Source: Lineus longissimus
Lineage: Eukaryota; Nemertea; Pilidiophora; Heteronemertea; Lineidae
Assembly: GCF_910592395.1 (NCBI RefSeq)
Contig: NC_088318.1
Coordinates: 18,106,349 to 18,166,348 of the forward strand
DNA length: 60,000 nucleotides
Direction of reading: 5' to 3'
Below the pieces are notes generated by a model that saw only the letters and a list, made by a program, of their open reading frames with translations, made no database searches and was not told the origin of the DNA. The position numbers were made by a program, and so were the translations under genes. Of this stretch, positions 12,701 through 27,700 are shown in pieces. Within the stretch, counting starts at the first letter, position 1. Every line of letters begins with the position of its first letter.

Positions 12701-15700
12701 ATGACGAATTATACCACTCGTTATATTTGCTAAAGAATATATCATACTTCTTGAGGAGGACATTTGCATGATTATTCATGCTACCAACTCATTCGAGTCA
12801 AGATATCTGTCTCAATGATTTGTATCATATTCTATAGTTACAATAGTACCTTTCACTAAAATGATTTGCAAGATATTTTGGATCATGCTCAACATGTCGA
12901 GTTGTTTGTGAAATAAGTGGTATGAGACCCTTTCGACCAAACCACCTTAGGTTTGCCCTAAGTTTGAGCTCCACCCTCCCGATCTCTAGTTAAGTACAGA
13001 GACCCCCAAATGCAATGTTAATTCCTTAATACTATCATAGCTTAATTGATTTGTGGAACTTTCCACTGTTTTTATGGTCTGATATATGATATTCATCGAG
13101 GTTTAATCGCTTATACGCGTCTGGTCGCACACCTGGATCACCGATAATGAAATTTGTCAGCCCTGGGCTAATTAGCCAATCAATTATTCAGCAAGCACTC
13201 TATATTAGTGGTTCGTTCATACGTATCCTCATTAATTCCATTTCAGCATGATATGTTACACCCATGCTTTACTCCATGTGTTTTAGTGGTAAATATTGTG
13301 CCGTCGCTTTAAGCCGGTTGAGCTATGTTCAGTTTTGATAGAGAATAGTTCCAAATTCTGAAAAATTTCCAAAATCAAAAAACTTTTGGGACTGATGATG
13401 TTTCTTCATTTTGAGCAGAAAAAAAACAAGTGAAAAAAATATTTGGACTTAGAAATCTTTTCATCTTTTCATAAGTTCAAAATTCTGAAAAATTTTCAAA
13501 GTCAAAAAAATTTTTGATACTGATGATGTTTTTTTGGGGGCTGATGATGTTTCTTCATTTTGAGCAGAAAAAAAATGTTCCTGAACACATGAACTACTTT
13601 AATACTCTTGCAGGTTCTGTAAGGTTAAAATATCGATGGCTGTTCTGTTAGATAATGAAGTACTCTTCAATGATGGAACAGTTTGGCTCAACAGAATGTT
13701 TAATCTACTTTTCGAAACTTGCTCCGAGAAAGGAGGAAGCATCTCACAAAAAGCACAACACTCTCTTCCAGACTGATCGATTATTTTGTGAGAAACTGAT
13801 TTCATGCTGAGACTATTTTGTGTAATTGTATACTTAGAAAGGAAATGGGCCAAGGCTTATCTGAGCTCGTACTCAATGGTCTTTGAAGACCAACGGGACC
13901 ATTAGCAATATATCAACATCATTTTGGGTGATTTAGTTCCCAAAGGACAGATTTGGACTTATTCTGTCCTATGACTGATATAGGTTTTCTTTCACTTTTT
14001 ACCAGTTAATACTTTTTGTGAGTGGGCTGCTCTGAGTTTTATTGAGAAGATATCAAAGTAAATATGCTAGTTTCACCATTCTGAAAAGATATGGAGACTT
14101 TCTGACTTTTTTCCATCCGCATCGCCACCTTGAATAGCCCCCCCAACGTCATTGACAACCTGAACAGTTCAAGCAACAAAGTGCCAATCTGGATAACTTG
14201 TTCTCTCAGGGCTGCAAAGCAGTGTCGCCAAATGATGAGAAATGGGGAATCGGTGATACAACTGCATGACTGAACTAAGAAAATGTCACCAACCCGTCCG
14301 ACAGGGAGTGGAAATCACTGGCATGACAAAAATAAGTGCTTTGGTTAATATGTGTTAGTCTTGTTACCTTTGCTTCATTTACGATAGCTTAACGCCCTGA
14401 CTTCTGATGAGATATCGACGTTTAGAATACTTTTCAAAATATGTCGGGTCTCTCTGGTTGTCCAGGATCTGTCATGAGGTATCTGGAATACATGTTCTCG
14501 TTTTGGACATGCCTGATGATTGCTTCAAAGAATCCTGGGTCTTTAATTCTGAAATGTGATCTCCACAACTGGTTGTTTCTAATGTCTTCCTTCCTTCAAC
14601 TCTTCTCTACAAAATCATTCCTCCACTGTGTCTTTTTTCTTCAGCCTCGTTTGTTTTTGGGTGATTTATCTGTGTGATATGATCACACGTCGGCAACAAT
14701 TTCCATTAATGCCTCAAGAAGTCTGACGAAGTGTTCGTTTTTGTTGTTTCAGCTACAATTTTCCGATACAATGCCTTGTCGTTCATCTACGGCGTTTTCC
14801 TTCTACTCTGTCCACTGCTCAAGGCCCCAACACGCTCACCTATGCCAGGTAAGACCAGTTTGGTTAAGTTTGAATGGAAATTAACAGATATGAATTTACT
14901 GTGCAGTGAAGCATCCTAAAAAGGCTGTTTCTCAAGCCCAGGATGTATCTCTCAAGATGAGATTTGTTAGTTATATTCCCTTTTTTGGATCAAACTATGG
15001 ATCAAATGCAACCAAACGTTTTTCTTGCTCATCGCAGTAGTTTTTACAGGTCACAGTGACAAAAATTGCTCGTTAATGGGATCAGCTTAACTTTTGCTGC
15101 TCTTATTATTTCAGGATGTTCGAAAGCCTACTTGATTCTTCTTGTCATCGCCAGCACGCTCTTCACGATAGGCCATGCCGCTTTCCAGGGATTCCTGCTC
15201 TTATCTAGTAACACCAGCAACGAAAGATATGGGTTTCAGTTTACAAATTGTGAGTGAAAAATGCATATTGTGAAGATGATGGGCAGGATCTGTGGTCATG
15301 ATCTGATATAAGTTTTCGCCAATAGGCAAGAACTTGATGATAGCAAAGAAGTTATTAGCAAATAGTGCAATTGCCATCATCCGATCTACATGTTCCTTGA
15401 CAACTTAACACTTCAAATTATAGCATGATTCTCTATTTGTTATTTGCATGCTGATTATCACTGATGTCTCTTTTACAGGTTCATTTGATGAAGCAATACT
15501 CAGACAGTTTGGATTTCAATCGTAAGTATCAGATTCCAATTGTTGGGTCATACTTTTGGAAGTGTAAAGCCTAAAGACACACCTTCACAGGACAGGCTTA
15601 CAAGAATCTGCTGAATGTGAATGTTGGTTCCCTAATGAGAAATGGAGAGGAATATGGACTTTGTCAACCAGTACTGTGGAAATCCTTCAAGGATGACACA

Positions 15701-18700
15701 TTTAGGCCAATCTTGGCCATCTATAATGCTGTTGTCTTCTCTTTTCCAGGTATATGAATGTCTTCTGGCCGGACATCATCCGTCACCTGGCACCGGACGT
15801 ACTCATGGTCGTTATATCTGTGATAGTCCTAACCCTCTGCAGTAAATTTGCCAGAACGGAACCAGAGACAGACGCACAACACGTCAGAACACAGAAACGC
15901 TCTACGGGCACAGATAAAGCCTTAAAAATCATCGGCGAAGTTTTGACGTTGATTTTCTTGACCGCCAGTGCAATTATTTATCCCTCCGTGACTTCTGCTG
16001 TGTATTTTGTGTCTTTTATATATATAGCAACATGGCTGTCATGCTATAAGACGTTAGGAGAGAAATTTGCTGGATTTCGAATATTTCTGTTACTTTACAG
16101 TGGACTACATCTTCTTACATTACATTTGTACCAGTTTCAGTTCTTTCAAGAGTTACTTCCGTACGAATCACTCTATGCCAGGTAAGACTTCCCAACAGCA
16201 AATCTAGCTGTCAGTCCATCTACTCTCGAATTCCTGACAGTGTAAGGACGATATATTTACAAGTTGAATACTTTCTGCTCAACGTGATGAAAGAACTTTT
16301 ATTGGCGGCTATCAAGGATTTACCTACTTTGAGAAAATTACGTGAAAACGATTAATGTCATGAACAATCAGAAAATACTGATAGAGCACTTCTTAATGAA
16401 TGGTGATAGGTTAAGAATCAGGCTGAAAGAGGCATAGATATCTCATCGCTTTCGTACGTGACTTTCCAGGGCTCAATTATTATCCATTTCAGTCCCGCTT
16501 ATCATTACCTCGTTAATTGTTTGTGGAAAGGTTGGGGAGCACTTTTACATGCACGTTTGAACAATTCTTGACATCTTTATAGCGCCTTCTCTTAATTAAT
16601 GAACAAATGAGCTGCGCTAATGGTCAGGTCTAAACTTGAGGAGATTATTGGGTATCGGTGTGCAAATTGAATATGGTTCTCTAAAAGCAGTATTAGATTG
16701 TTTTGGTGCAATGTTTCAGGGAACCTGTTATTAAACTCTTAAGACTTGTTTGGCCAGGTAATTTTCAGTTATGGCTGTTATCAATATTGAGCTGTTTTTT
16801 TAAACTGGCGATAATGGTTTTTGAAGTATTTGTTGTTTCGTTCACTCAAAGGTGAAGTGCTACTTTTCCCATCTCACTTCATTAAACGAGTCTCTGCTTA
16901 ATTCATGTGGTGGAGTTCTTTTGGGTACAGACTTCCTTCTCGTCATGAGCCTGGCATTAGAGAGAGGAGTTTGAAAGTGAAGATTGTCTCATCAGCCAAA
17001 AGCTGGCTGGCCCTTTCAGAGGGGTGACACTTTAACACACTAGAAATAGTATCATTCTTCTTCACCCTTTTGTTTCAGACTTTTTGGTCTCACCAATATA
17101 GTCCAAACTGACTGCTCAATCCCTGCTGAACTAGTCCTCTGGCAGCCTGTCAAATGGACATATATCGTTAGTCCTTGTGTGATCCTTATACTCTACTGGG
17201 TGTTAGCCTGCGATGCTAGGGCATATCGTCATAGAAAGGTAAGGACTTGCATCACTTACGAGTTCTCTTTTTTGCCAAATACTGGTCCTTTGGGAAGTGA
17301 TTAAGCAGCAGCGCATTTGACTCGAGAGATAACTGCATACGTTTGGCCCAACATAGTAATTACCCCTTTATGGCACCTTGTGACACTGACACGAACAGTA
17401 GGAGACAAACCATCCTTTATAAGGAGAAAGCAAACACCACGTAGCCAACTTATCTCTTGTCATGCAATTAATCAATCGTAAGTTGTTAGATAGCATCCGT
17501 GGCGGCTGGGGAAATCGCTAGGTTTTTTAACCAAAACTGCCTTAGATCTGGTGTCGTCTATTTGCTGCTGATGAGAGCCAATTCTGCAGTGTCACTATGA
17601 GACATGACCTGGTTACAAACACAGTGCCTGCTTCAGGCAGACCCGGGGGGGGAGTAGTGTGGGCAAACCCATGTTCTTATGGGAAGCGCGAGACCTTTTC
17701 ATCACATTTGATACTTGCTAGTGCAGCGTGTGGGTTTCTTTATCCAGGACCATGTGATTGAAGAAGATCCTCAACCTGATGAATCAGTAAGTTTGAAAGG
17801 TTTCTCCAGCAAATTACAGCACTTGCCTTGTTAATAACCTTTCATCTCTTAGTTGTACAGTGGAGCCCCGGTCAGCAACCACCCCGGTAATGTGACCACC
17901 AAATTTGTCATGCTACAGATGAAAAATTTTCTAAGTCAAAATAGTTTTTTCACTTTTTTTTTTTTATCGAAATGAAGAAACATCATCAGTCCCAAACATT
18001 TTTGACTTCGAAAATTTTTCAAAATTTTGAACTGACTAAATGATGAAAAAATTTCGAAGTCCAAATATTTTGTTCGCCTTTAATTATTTCACTGTTACGG
18101 TATAGCAGCTCATCCATGGTTTGAGCTAATTCCTTATGGATTTGTTTAAAACAAAATTTCTCCATCCAGGACAACTCATCACACAATTACCTACCAACCC
18201 CATGACACATTTCTTATTTCAATATCGCTAGCTGTTTCCACAGGGACTTGTGTCAAACACATTGGCTATGCAAATCTTGCGTCTTCACTATTTGAACTCA
18301 GGGTGAATTCGGTTGTCTTTTCTTGACTAATGCGTTATCTCATTTAAAACAGTTGAGCGTGGCAGCCAACTTTGGAATTATCATGGCAAAATATTCGAAC
18401 AGCAATAATTTTGTTACTTATTTCCAATACAAGACTTGTAATTAATCTCTGAAGCGGCCGTAATACCTTTATCACATGGGTTCCACATTCATCAACTTGA
18501 CACAATGAACAGATATCTTTTGCCAATGCTTGAACGAAATACCGTATTTTCCAATATGATATCAAAAACAGTTGAGCTCTACGGCCTGCTAAGAAATGAT
18601 TTGTGTTGTAATATTTGAATTGGAGCAATCCATCTACTTTTTTCCCAAAAGAATGCTTCAAAATAATCTTTTTAGTAATACCTTAATCACATGGGTTCCA

Positions 18701-21700
18701 CATTCATCAACTTGACGCATCCGAATAGACATCGTTCGATGGCGATGTTATGTTCTCGACGTATTCAGATCACGCCATTAGTTGATCTGTTAGTCTGACC
18801 CAAGCGTGAGGAAATACATCAATTTGCAACAATGGAGGAGTCAGCCATTTGTTTCCCGCCAGACACATGATGCACACTTCTCAAAAATTGTACTTGGGGA
18901 TCGCCAGGGGTCGGAAGATTGAGGAGCTCGGATTTGTGAGCAGGGGTAGGTCAGATTATTGCTGACGTAACTGGATTCAACCATCAGTGGTCTGCTCTCA
19001 TACTCCATAAAGTCGGCCTAGCTGACCTGTCTTAAACGAGGATTTGGAAGTTCAGGTCTCAAAGGGTTAAACAGCTTGATTTGAACACGTCCATCCCACA
19101 TCGAATGGAAAAAATAAACCATAACTCTTATGACAACTCCCGCATGGAAGGAAGCCGTTTTCTCTATGATCTATGCTCTTTACCAATGCAATCCTCGCAT
19201 TTGGCCGGCCATATTTTCTTTTCTTCTTCTCGGAACTAATTGATCAATAGAGAGGAAAAAGTCAAGAATACATTGTGTGGTCGTTTTGCCTGGTTTACGA
19301 GAGAAATTGGCCACTTAGTATTTGGCGGAGGATTATTGTGGCCTGTCATAAATTTATTAAGATGATTTCCCCTCTCTTGGGGGAATGAGTACATGTACTC
19401 CGTTAAGTCTAAACACCCAATGCATTCTAATCAAGGGAGAAGCCCCGTTGTCGGTTGAGGCGGCACATTGGCAATACCATTGCTGACCAATTCTTGGTCC
19501 TATCCTAAAGCTTCTTTCTATGAAAGTGGACCCACGGGGGAAAACGCGCTGAACATGCTGAAGTCAACTCTGGGGGGAGTTCACTGTTACATCTCACGCA
19601 CCATCTATGCCAAGCACAAACTCCTCTGCAATACACAAATGCAATGATATCGATTCCGGAGTATAAAATGTCCTTATGGTTGACACTCAATGATAAACTG
19701 AATTCAAAATGAAACATAAAGACAATAAAGATGACTTTATTGGGTCATTTAGCATTTTTATGTGGAGAAATAGGATACTCTGTATTCGACAGTCATCTTC
19801 CACTACCATATATACCTTTGGGATAATTTTTGTCCCTAATGTGGGAAAATCATGATATGGCTTATTTTGTTGTTGCAGGTTCGAGCTGATCTCAACATTC
19901 ACTCATCACGAGTCAGTCACCACCGTAAGAAAGGATTACTGCGCCGATCAGCATCATCGGGATCCGAACACCAGGTACTTCAAGACGCGAGGCAGGAGGT
20001 GGGACACATTATCAAAATATTCTGCTCGTATATCCAATCCAAGCATTTCATACTAATTCTGATTGACAGCTCGTTATATATTGAGCCAGAGTTTGTCCGC
20101 TTTTTGTCAGCATAATCCAACAGCTTCAGTTGTGTGTTGGCGATAGTCTAAAGTTTTATCTTGTCATGCTACTAAAAAATGAATCTTAAAATCTTGAAGT
20201 TGCATGCACACTTCTTTCTTTATGTATCTAGCTACAATTTTCAACAGTTCTGTGTGCATCGTCAGTGTTGTCTAATGATAGCTTAGTTCCCACACCGTAA
20301 CATCCTCACCAACCTGTTGTACAGTTCTAGTTATAAACAATGATATCTGCACAATATCACAATTAACAATCTGAGTGCATTCCAATGGACTTCTGTTCAT
20401 TTGAATCCTGACACATCACACAGCTTTCAAATTGCATTGAAGTCCATCTTTCGATTAGTGCGTGAGAATTGAATATCAGTTACAACTTCAAATGTAAAAG
20501 CTATGTTCCCTGATTGTCATGCAATGAATGATAATTCCCTGATTCACTGCTGCTACAGGTTCAGACTTAGTGTCCCCAGGCTTGTGTCCATGTGGTAGTT
20601 TGAGATATCATGTGTGGACATGACAAGCAGGGCCTCATTCACGTCAGGTCTCCTGAAAACTTGGCATCGGAATACCCTCACAGTGTTGACATCGGTGTAT
20701 GCACATCTGTTGCTTTTAGCCCAACTCAGAAGAAGTCCGGGTTATTGCATTCATATCGAGGCGCGCTTATCCAAAAACCTTGTCATATAAATTAAGAAAG
20801 TTACTTTGCCCCAGACACATAAATCTTGCCAAGACAAATTGGTACAAGCAGTTCTATGTACTGATCATTGTCATATGATTATTATGTCTTGAATATGAGG
20901 CATAAAGCCCTGGATATATCTTATATAGTGTTGATTTGATCGTTTAAATCTCCTCCAAGACTCCGCTGGATGTTGTCTGATATTATCAAATCCACTTAGC
21001 TGTTGTTTAGCCGCGGAGTGGGCTTGTTACTTTGCTAATAACTAGTAATATGTTCAATTGGTGGCTTGTTTGCTCTATGATCAATCACGTTGTGTGTCAG
21101 GAGGGATTTCGGCCTGATTACGAAAGACGAGGGTCCTGGTGCTATTGCTTTCCACTGGTGGGACTTTCCTGGCCTTGTTGTCGATGAACAGTTGTTGACT
21201 GTGCATGAAAATATGGGAACAGGCGGCACTGTGTACAGTTCCTTAAAGCATAGATACTATACAGTTGTTGACTATGCCCCAGCTTCCACGTTTTGAGTTT
21301 GACACAACTGTTGCTATGGAAGTTGGTCAACTGTTTGTTTCAGTCAGCTAAGCCACTCTGTTATTGATTTCTGCTGTCATCAGCTTATAATCTCTCGCTC
21401 ACCGTCACACATCACGTTGGTTGATTACATGCCCTGTGTCCGTCTTCAGCCCATTTAATCAAGGCCAACATGGAAACCAAGCGGTCGGGACACTTATTCC
21501 CGTTCACTGGGCAGATGAGATAAAGCGTCTGGATCGTTGAAGCAAGGTCCGTTGTCTGAGCAAATATTGATAAGTAATGACCACAAATTACAGTAATTGG
21601 ACAGGGATGATGCACAGCTTGGGGAAATGTGATATGATTACACGCTTGGTTTCCTGAAGGACTGTATGGACACTCATTCCTGGTTCCCGGGCAGGTGATA

Positions 21701-24700
21701 TGAAAGTGTCTGGAGCATTGAAACAGTGATTGGCAGGATAGATTTGTGGGCAACATTAGTACAAATGTTTGTTATGATGATTCTAGATTGGTTTTCCCAT
21801 CTCCTGCTAGATTTTGTATTCAGGACGCTCTCGTAGACAGCTTAAGTCTCCTTCAGTGTAAGCTGATATTCCCAGATAGACCAAGAGTTTAATACATGTA
21901 CCAGGCTGAATCTCTCCTCAAGTATTGATGGTACGTTGGCTGAAAAGCTCATTCAGTTTAGAAACAAGTCCATCATATGGAAACCCATTACTAGTGGCTT
22001 ATAGCTAGATCAGTGTGTCTGCTGCCTTGGATTCATACAGATACTTCCATACTGGATGACTGGACAAAGCTATTAACTTACATATTTTGCCGTGTCATTC
22101 GGTGCATTCTGCTCGGACAAAACTCAAGAAGAATTGCTTATAATTCAAGCTTTGTGCTGAGAGATTGTCGGGTTTAACCCATTCTGATTTGGACTTGCGT
22201 CTGTAGCGTAGAGAAAGAGTAGCATTATAACATGATATCAGCAAAATACTGTCAAAATTCTCTTATGAAAAATGAATCTAGGGAGTTACCCTTAATCATA
22301 CAGGATGCATTCCTAACTGTTCTCTAAGTATGTCTTTGCTATAAGCATGTCAGATAGGCCACCATCCATCACACGGAAATCTCCAATAAGTCGCCATCAG
22401 GGCTTAGTTCGAGCCATCAATTTTGACATACTGTTGGAATAACATTCTACTCAGGAAAGCATGACTTCCCAATTATGATGGTATTTAGATTATATGTAAG
22501 CCGAAATTCCTATCTACCATATTTGTTTTGATGTCAAAATGACTCCGGGCTATTATGTTTGAGGACATCATGAGCTTGTTAGGTTAGCTGAAATATCAAT
22601 TAACAGTTATTTCCATTGCATAATTGACTCTCTGAGCAGATTTTTGTGAACTGAAGGAAAATCATGTTCCTATGATTTTCACCATACCGACACAGCTAGT
22701 ATCATGCCAAAAAGATTATCCGCGTATCATCTTGTCTAGTAATATGTGTTCACTCTAGGGAAGCTTTTAATAATTGAATGCCTCACCCAATATCTCTCTG
22801 GATAGATTCCTTGCGTCCTAGACCGAGAAATATCTTGATTCAGGTTGTAAGCCGACACTTGTCATTTCTCGGGTTGTTGGCAGTGAAATGTTTCTGCTTG
22901 TCGGGTCGTCAGAAGATAGGAACTGTTCTGTCAGAGTTAACAAGTTGACTACAATCTTCCTTGTTCTTCCTATTTGCTTTGCTCTTCAAGGAGTTAATCT
23001 CAAGAGAGCATGAAGGTCAAGATGGGGATCGGCGGCAAGAATGAATGCTATCACACGGCGCCAAACTATGACATACAGAATTAATTGCTCCTCCTCTATC
23101 AATCTTGAGCCAATCTTATACAAGTCCATTATTGCGAGTAATTAAGTCACAAAAACCCTCGACGACGGGCCGAAAGATTGATCATCCGAAGTAATTTTAT
23201 ATCCCATCCATCATGCGACAAGATGTAATTGTTCGAAGAAATCATGGCAAATATGACAAATCTTATAAACTTAGCTGAGTTTTATGATGCAAAGAAATGC
23301 CAAATCTTGTTGCTCAGTTCCCGAGACAATCAATCATAGCCTTTTACTTATTTGACCAGTTCCAACGCAAGAAAATATTGGCGAATATGACCAATCTTAT
23401 AAACCTTGCTGAGTTTTATGATGTGGAGGAATGCCTAATATTGTTACTGAGATCCCGAGACAATTAATCATCCTTTCGACAATGGGGACGTGGACTTCGG
23501 ATAATCCGACAACACATCACAGGGCCTCACACGGTATGAGTTAACGGGGCCAGCAATTCACATCCCAATGATGCATCGGATCTCCTAAATGATTTCTCCT
23601 GCGTGGTCTTTTTATACCTGGTTTGGTGTTTTACTGGTAAAAGATTGACCTCCTCATGAGCCCTGAGAAGGGACATGAGTTACTCCTCCCCTTCATTAGC
23701 CTCTACCTTGCTGGTTTATTTCCAACGCATCAAGAAAAAGTGTGAAATATTGACGCGCAACTGTGGTATGGAGTGCGGCCTTTTCATGAATTAGACAACT
23801 TTGTTTCCATAATTCATTCATGCCGCTAACAACCGACACATAACAAGGAAATGACGGCAAATATGACCCATCAGATGAAAAATTAATCTTGTGAAATTTT
23901 ATTAAACAAGGAACGATGCTCACTTCCTTAGTAAACTATCTTTTTCGGAAGGAAAATGCTTTCTTGATGAATGAGATGATGGATTATATCCTTCCTGTGA
24001 ATGATGGATTTCCAACTCTTTACAAGGTTATTACCGGAACGGCAAATAAGAGAGATCCTGAGAACATTCCGGCAAATGATTACAGATATTAATCTTGCCA
24101 AATTTTATCAGGCACGGAAATGCTAATCTTGATGCAAGGATCCCGAACGCCACACGGAGGCAATAACAGTGAAACTACAAGTATCTAATGCAAAAGATAG
24201 GAACTTTTGTCGGAACTTGTTCATGCAAGAAAGAAGCGAAGAGCAAATGCCCATTGTTGCAAGTATATGTCATTGGTCCAGAGGTGGGTGATGAAGGATA
24301 CTTTCCCAGCGATGTTTTTCCAGCTTTAGGCAGAGCCTACTGTCTACTGTAATTTCCCAGTATCAACTTTCGACATGTTTACTATAGAGACTGGTAAATC
24401 CAATTGACTTTCAGAACGAAAGTAAACATTTATTTGTGACTTATCCCGAGATGAATTTTCTCATCCCAGTTGTTCTTTGGAGGGGAAGTGATGAAATGTC
24501 AGTCTATTTTGGCGTCAGCTGTCTGACTTTGGATGTTCATAATCTTGATCGAGTGGCTCGCCCATCATGAGGATTCTTCAATCTGTGATGTCTTGTTCTG
24601 ATCTTTTGGCTTTCTGATGAATAATCAGACACTTTTGATTATCGAGTTTAGCGTCACCAGGAATAAGGTCTCCTCTTGTCTCCTCTAATTCCTTTTCCAA

Positions 24701-27700
24701 TCTTACCGTTGTAACAGTTTTCCCTTTATTTCATACAGTCGGCAGGATGTTATGCCTTCCGAAATGAAAGATTTCCCCTGATATATTCTGATGTAAGTTT
24801 TTGACTGTGTTTCCAAGATGATTCTAGAGGTTTTAGATCCCTTACATCCTCCGGAAAAGTTTGGTATGCCCTAGAGGTTACAGCTGACTACCGCTGCACC
24901 TTTACTTGACAGAACAGAACATCATAGTCCAGTCTGTGATGTCGTTTGATCTTGGTAGGTTGATCTAGCAGATTTGATATTGGGCATTGTGTATGTAGAT
25001 GGATTCCTCCTATCTAGTTATCCCAGACTAAAATGTGGTGGATGTGCATTTCTTAGTTCTGCAGTCTCCTTGCTTTTGCCAAAATAGCATGAAATGTTCT
25101 TTTGTTGTGTTGTCTGTTGTGTTTATTTGAAACCTTTCTACATCTCCTGATGTCCATCATACTTTTCATAGGATCGTCAAAAGCTTTGTTAGGTCTTTTA
25201 CACAATACTTATACAGTGGAACCCCATTCGGCGACCACCCCGCTATGACGACCAAGAATCGCCGGTCCTCAATGGTTTCCTCTCTAATTACCATTGCAAG
25301 GCCCCAAGTAACATGACCACCCCGGTACCCAGACCACGACCACTGAATGACCAAATTCTCCCCCTTGTTAACCCAACTGACTGACTGATGAAAAAATTTC
25401 TAAGTACAAATAATTTTTTCACTCTTTTTTTGGCTCAAAATGAACCAACATCACCAAAAACTTCAGTCCCAAAAGTTTTTTGACTTTGAAAATTTTTCAA
25501 AATTTTGAACTGACTGACTCATGAAAAAATTTCTAAGTATAAAGGGGTTCTACTGTATATGTTCTTCAAAAAGAAGTTACACTGGTTAATAGAATTGAAT
25601 ATCCCACTTACAGGCAACAAGAGACTTGTCAGGCTTCGCTGATTAGAGGGGCAACAAATTGTAGGGAACGAAAGAAGTGCCTTTCACCAACAGGCCTATA
25701 CTCTTGGTCAGCCGATTTCAGCGAGTCTGCTGGGTCCTGGAACTGGTATATTCAAATTGATGAACCAATGTGATAATGATAATAATGATAAGTAGTGTAG
25801 TGTAGTATTTCCGAATATCTATTATTTGTGATATTTGTTACACATTTCCACCAATGCACTTGCACCGTGTCATGGCATCCAAATGGGACACTGTAATTTG
25901 CACAATCTTCACCTTTTCTTCTTTCTCATCTTCACCATTGGTATCTCACGAATATGCAGCACTATTACGAATGGTACTATACTGATTGGTATGCAATGGT
26001 ATGTCTAGATTAACAACTCGTTATAACTCACTGCACAGTTTCTTATTTACCTTATGAATATTTGATTAATTACCAAGGTTCCTCGATAATATGTAGCTCA
26101 GAGATACTGAAGTATGGTACTTTGAAATCTTGAAAGTCTGCCAGATATCTGTCTTGTCAAGGTCTCTTCAAGAAGTTTTTTATGAATGAGAGATACAGTA
26201 TTCTCAGCACAGATGCATCAGTGGTACTATACATATAACTGTGTGCTGGTCTGTGTGTTAAAAGCTAATGCATTTCTTGGCAACAAGGTCTCTCTCATGA
26301 ACTGGACTGATAGTCACAATCAAACATTTCATCAACTCAAGAGACCAAGCTCTCTGTCTTGACCATCGAACAGCTTGGTGTGGCTAATCCGTTGTTTATC
26401 CTAATTGAACATGTTGAATGACTTCAAACCACCCCAGGCTCTTTCACCTGTTGGTTGAATATTCAAAAACGGTCTTAGACTGTTGAAACGAGAGCGTAAT
26501 AAAATTTGGGAGTTTCAAGAGGTAGCTTTCTGACGTCTTCCATACAAGACTGCTATTATCGATGAGCTACATCAGAGGAGCACCATACGTGTGTGAATCT
26601 CCCCATTAACACTAATAATGTTCTAATAACTCATTCGTTTATGACTAATTCATCCCCTGACCTTCTTGTATACTAATGTCTTCCTATTATATCATGCGCC
26701 CCATCCCCTAACGAGCCTAATGTCCTCATATAACACCTCATACATGGTCAAGTGAAGAGGAATAGTATACCAGAAACAAAGGAACTTGGTGGCCTTTTAA
26801 GAATTTCTGTTCAAGATCAACTCAATATGAACACACACACACACCTTTCTGATCTGTTTCGAGAAAAAACGCACACAAACAGAAAAGTAAGAAAAAACAA
26901 GTCAGATTCCTTCACAAGGTTCAACATCTTAAGTAAGATTTCCAAATATGATTACTCCTTAAGTGTCATGAGAAATGCTTTGAGGATATGTTATTGCAGA
27001 ATATTTGCTGTTGTGCCTATCTTGTCTTGCTGGTGTTGGGAAATTGATGCACATTTGCCTGAATATAACATGTATGCTTGTGAAATAAATGGAAATCTTC
27101 GTGATTGTTTTTTCCGCAGATATTGCATTTTGAAGTGTTTTCTACCAACAATATTTAGCACTCGGGTTCAGAAGTAACATCATTTTCCAGTTGGCTGAAT
27201 GTTATGAGCCCAATGAGGCCATACAAAAATGTCACTTCCATTATCTTATGACTGAGTAGTTTGTTCTCTGTTTCCATTATCAAATGTCAACGAATTGAAA
27301 TATTATGTTTTTTCAATGTTTCTTCCCTATTGTGATAATGTCGGGTGATGCTGGATGACGGTTTCCAAAGTGTATGCTTCAATCTGGTCGGAACCAATAC
27401 TAATCGCTCAGAGTGTGACATTTGTATTGCAACAATTCTATTATTCATCTCTCGTGGGAATTGTAATGGAAAAATAACAATTGAAATCGGCAAAATTTTT
27501 GGAAAAAGTGACCGTAAAAAAGGGCGGGAACAACATGATTGGTATCAAGGGAAATATCATCATTATTTCCTGGCGACAGGTGTTGGAAGAAGCTGAAATA
27601 TTTGATTGTTTGTGGTCCATCAGGAGATTAAATCATGAATTATTAATCTAAAGCACCAGGACACTATTGACCCATGAAATGATGCCTTATGAACCGCGTA

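Larger units (their letters stand above)
738..14752 (+). other. Piezo intron 1 (14.0 kb)
   Basis: Starts GTAAGT and ends TTTCAG. It contains the 39-bp minisatellite (5395-5862), diverged repeats around 7200-7900, two related ~223-bp repeat blocks (8224-11640) and one copy of the dispersed AT-rich repeat (about 13349-13577). Several open frames of 60-97 codons occur on both strands, but none shows domain features. No nested gene was recognised. Confidence 0.7.
17787..19878 (+). other. Piezo intron 7 (2.1 kb)
   Basis: Holds a transposon-like fragment beginning at 17858 with the dispersed repeat inside it, and a 40-bp direct repeat (18461-18503 and 18676-18716). No gene was recognised. Confidence 0.75.

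Noticed and set aside
26752-27177. 141-codon plus-strand open frame in intron 8
   Set aside because: Low-complexity start (His/Thr and Lys/Asn rich), AT-rich codons, no recognisable domain and no splice signals tying it to Piezo.
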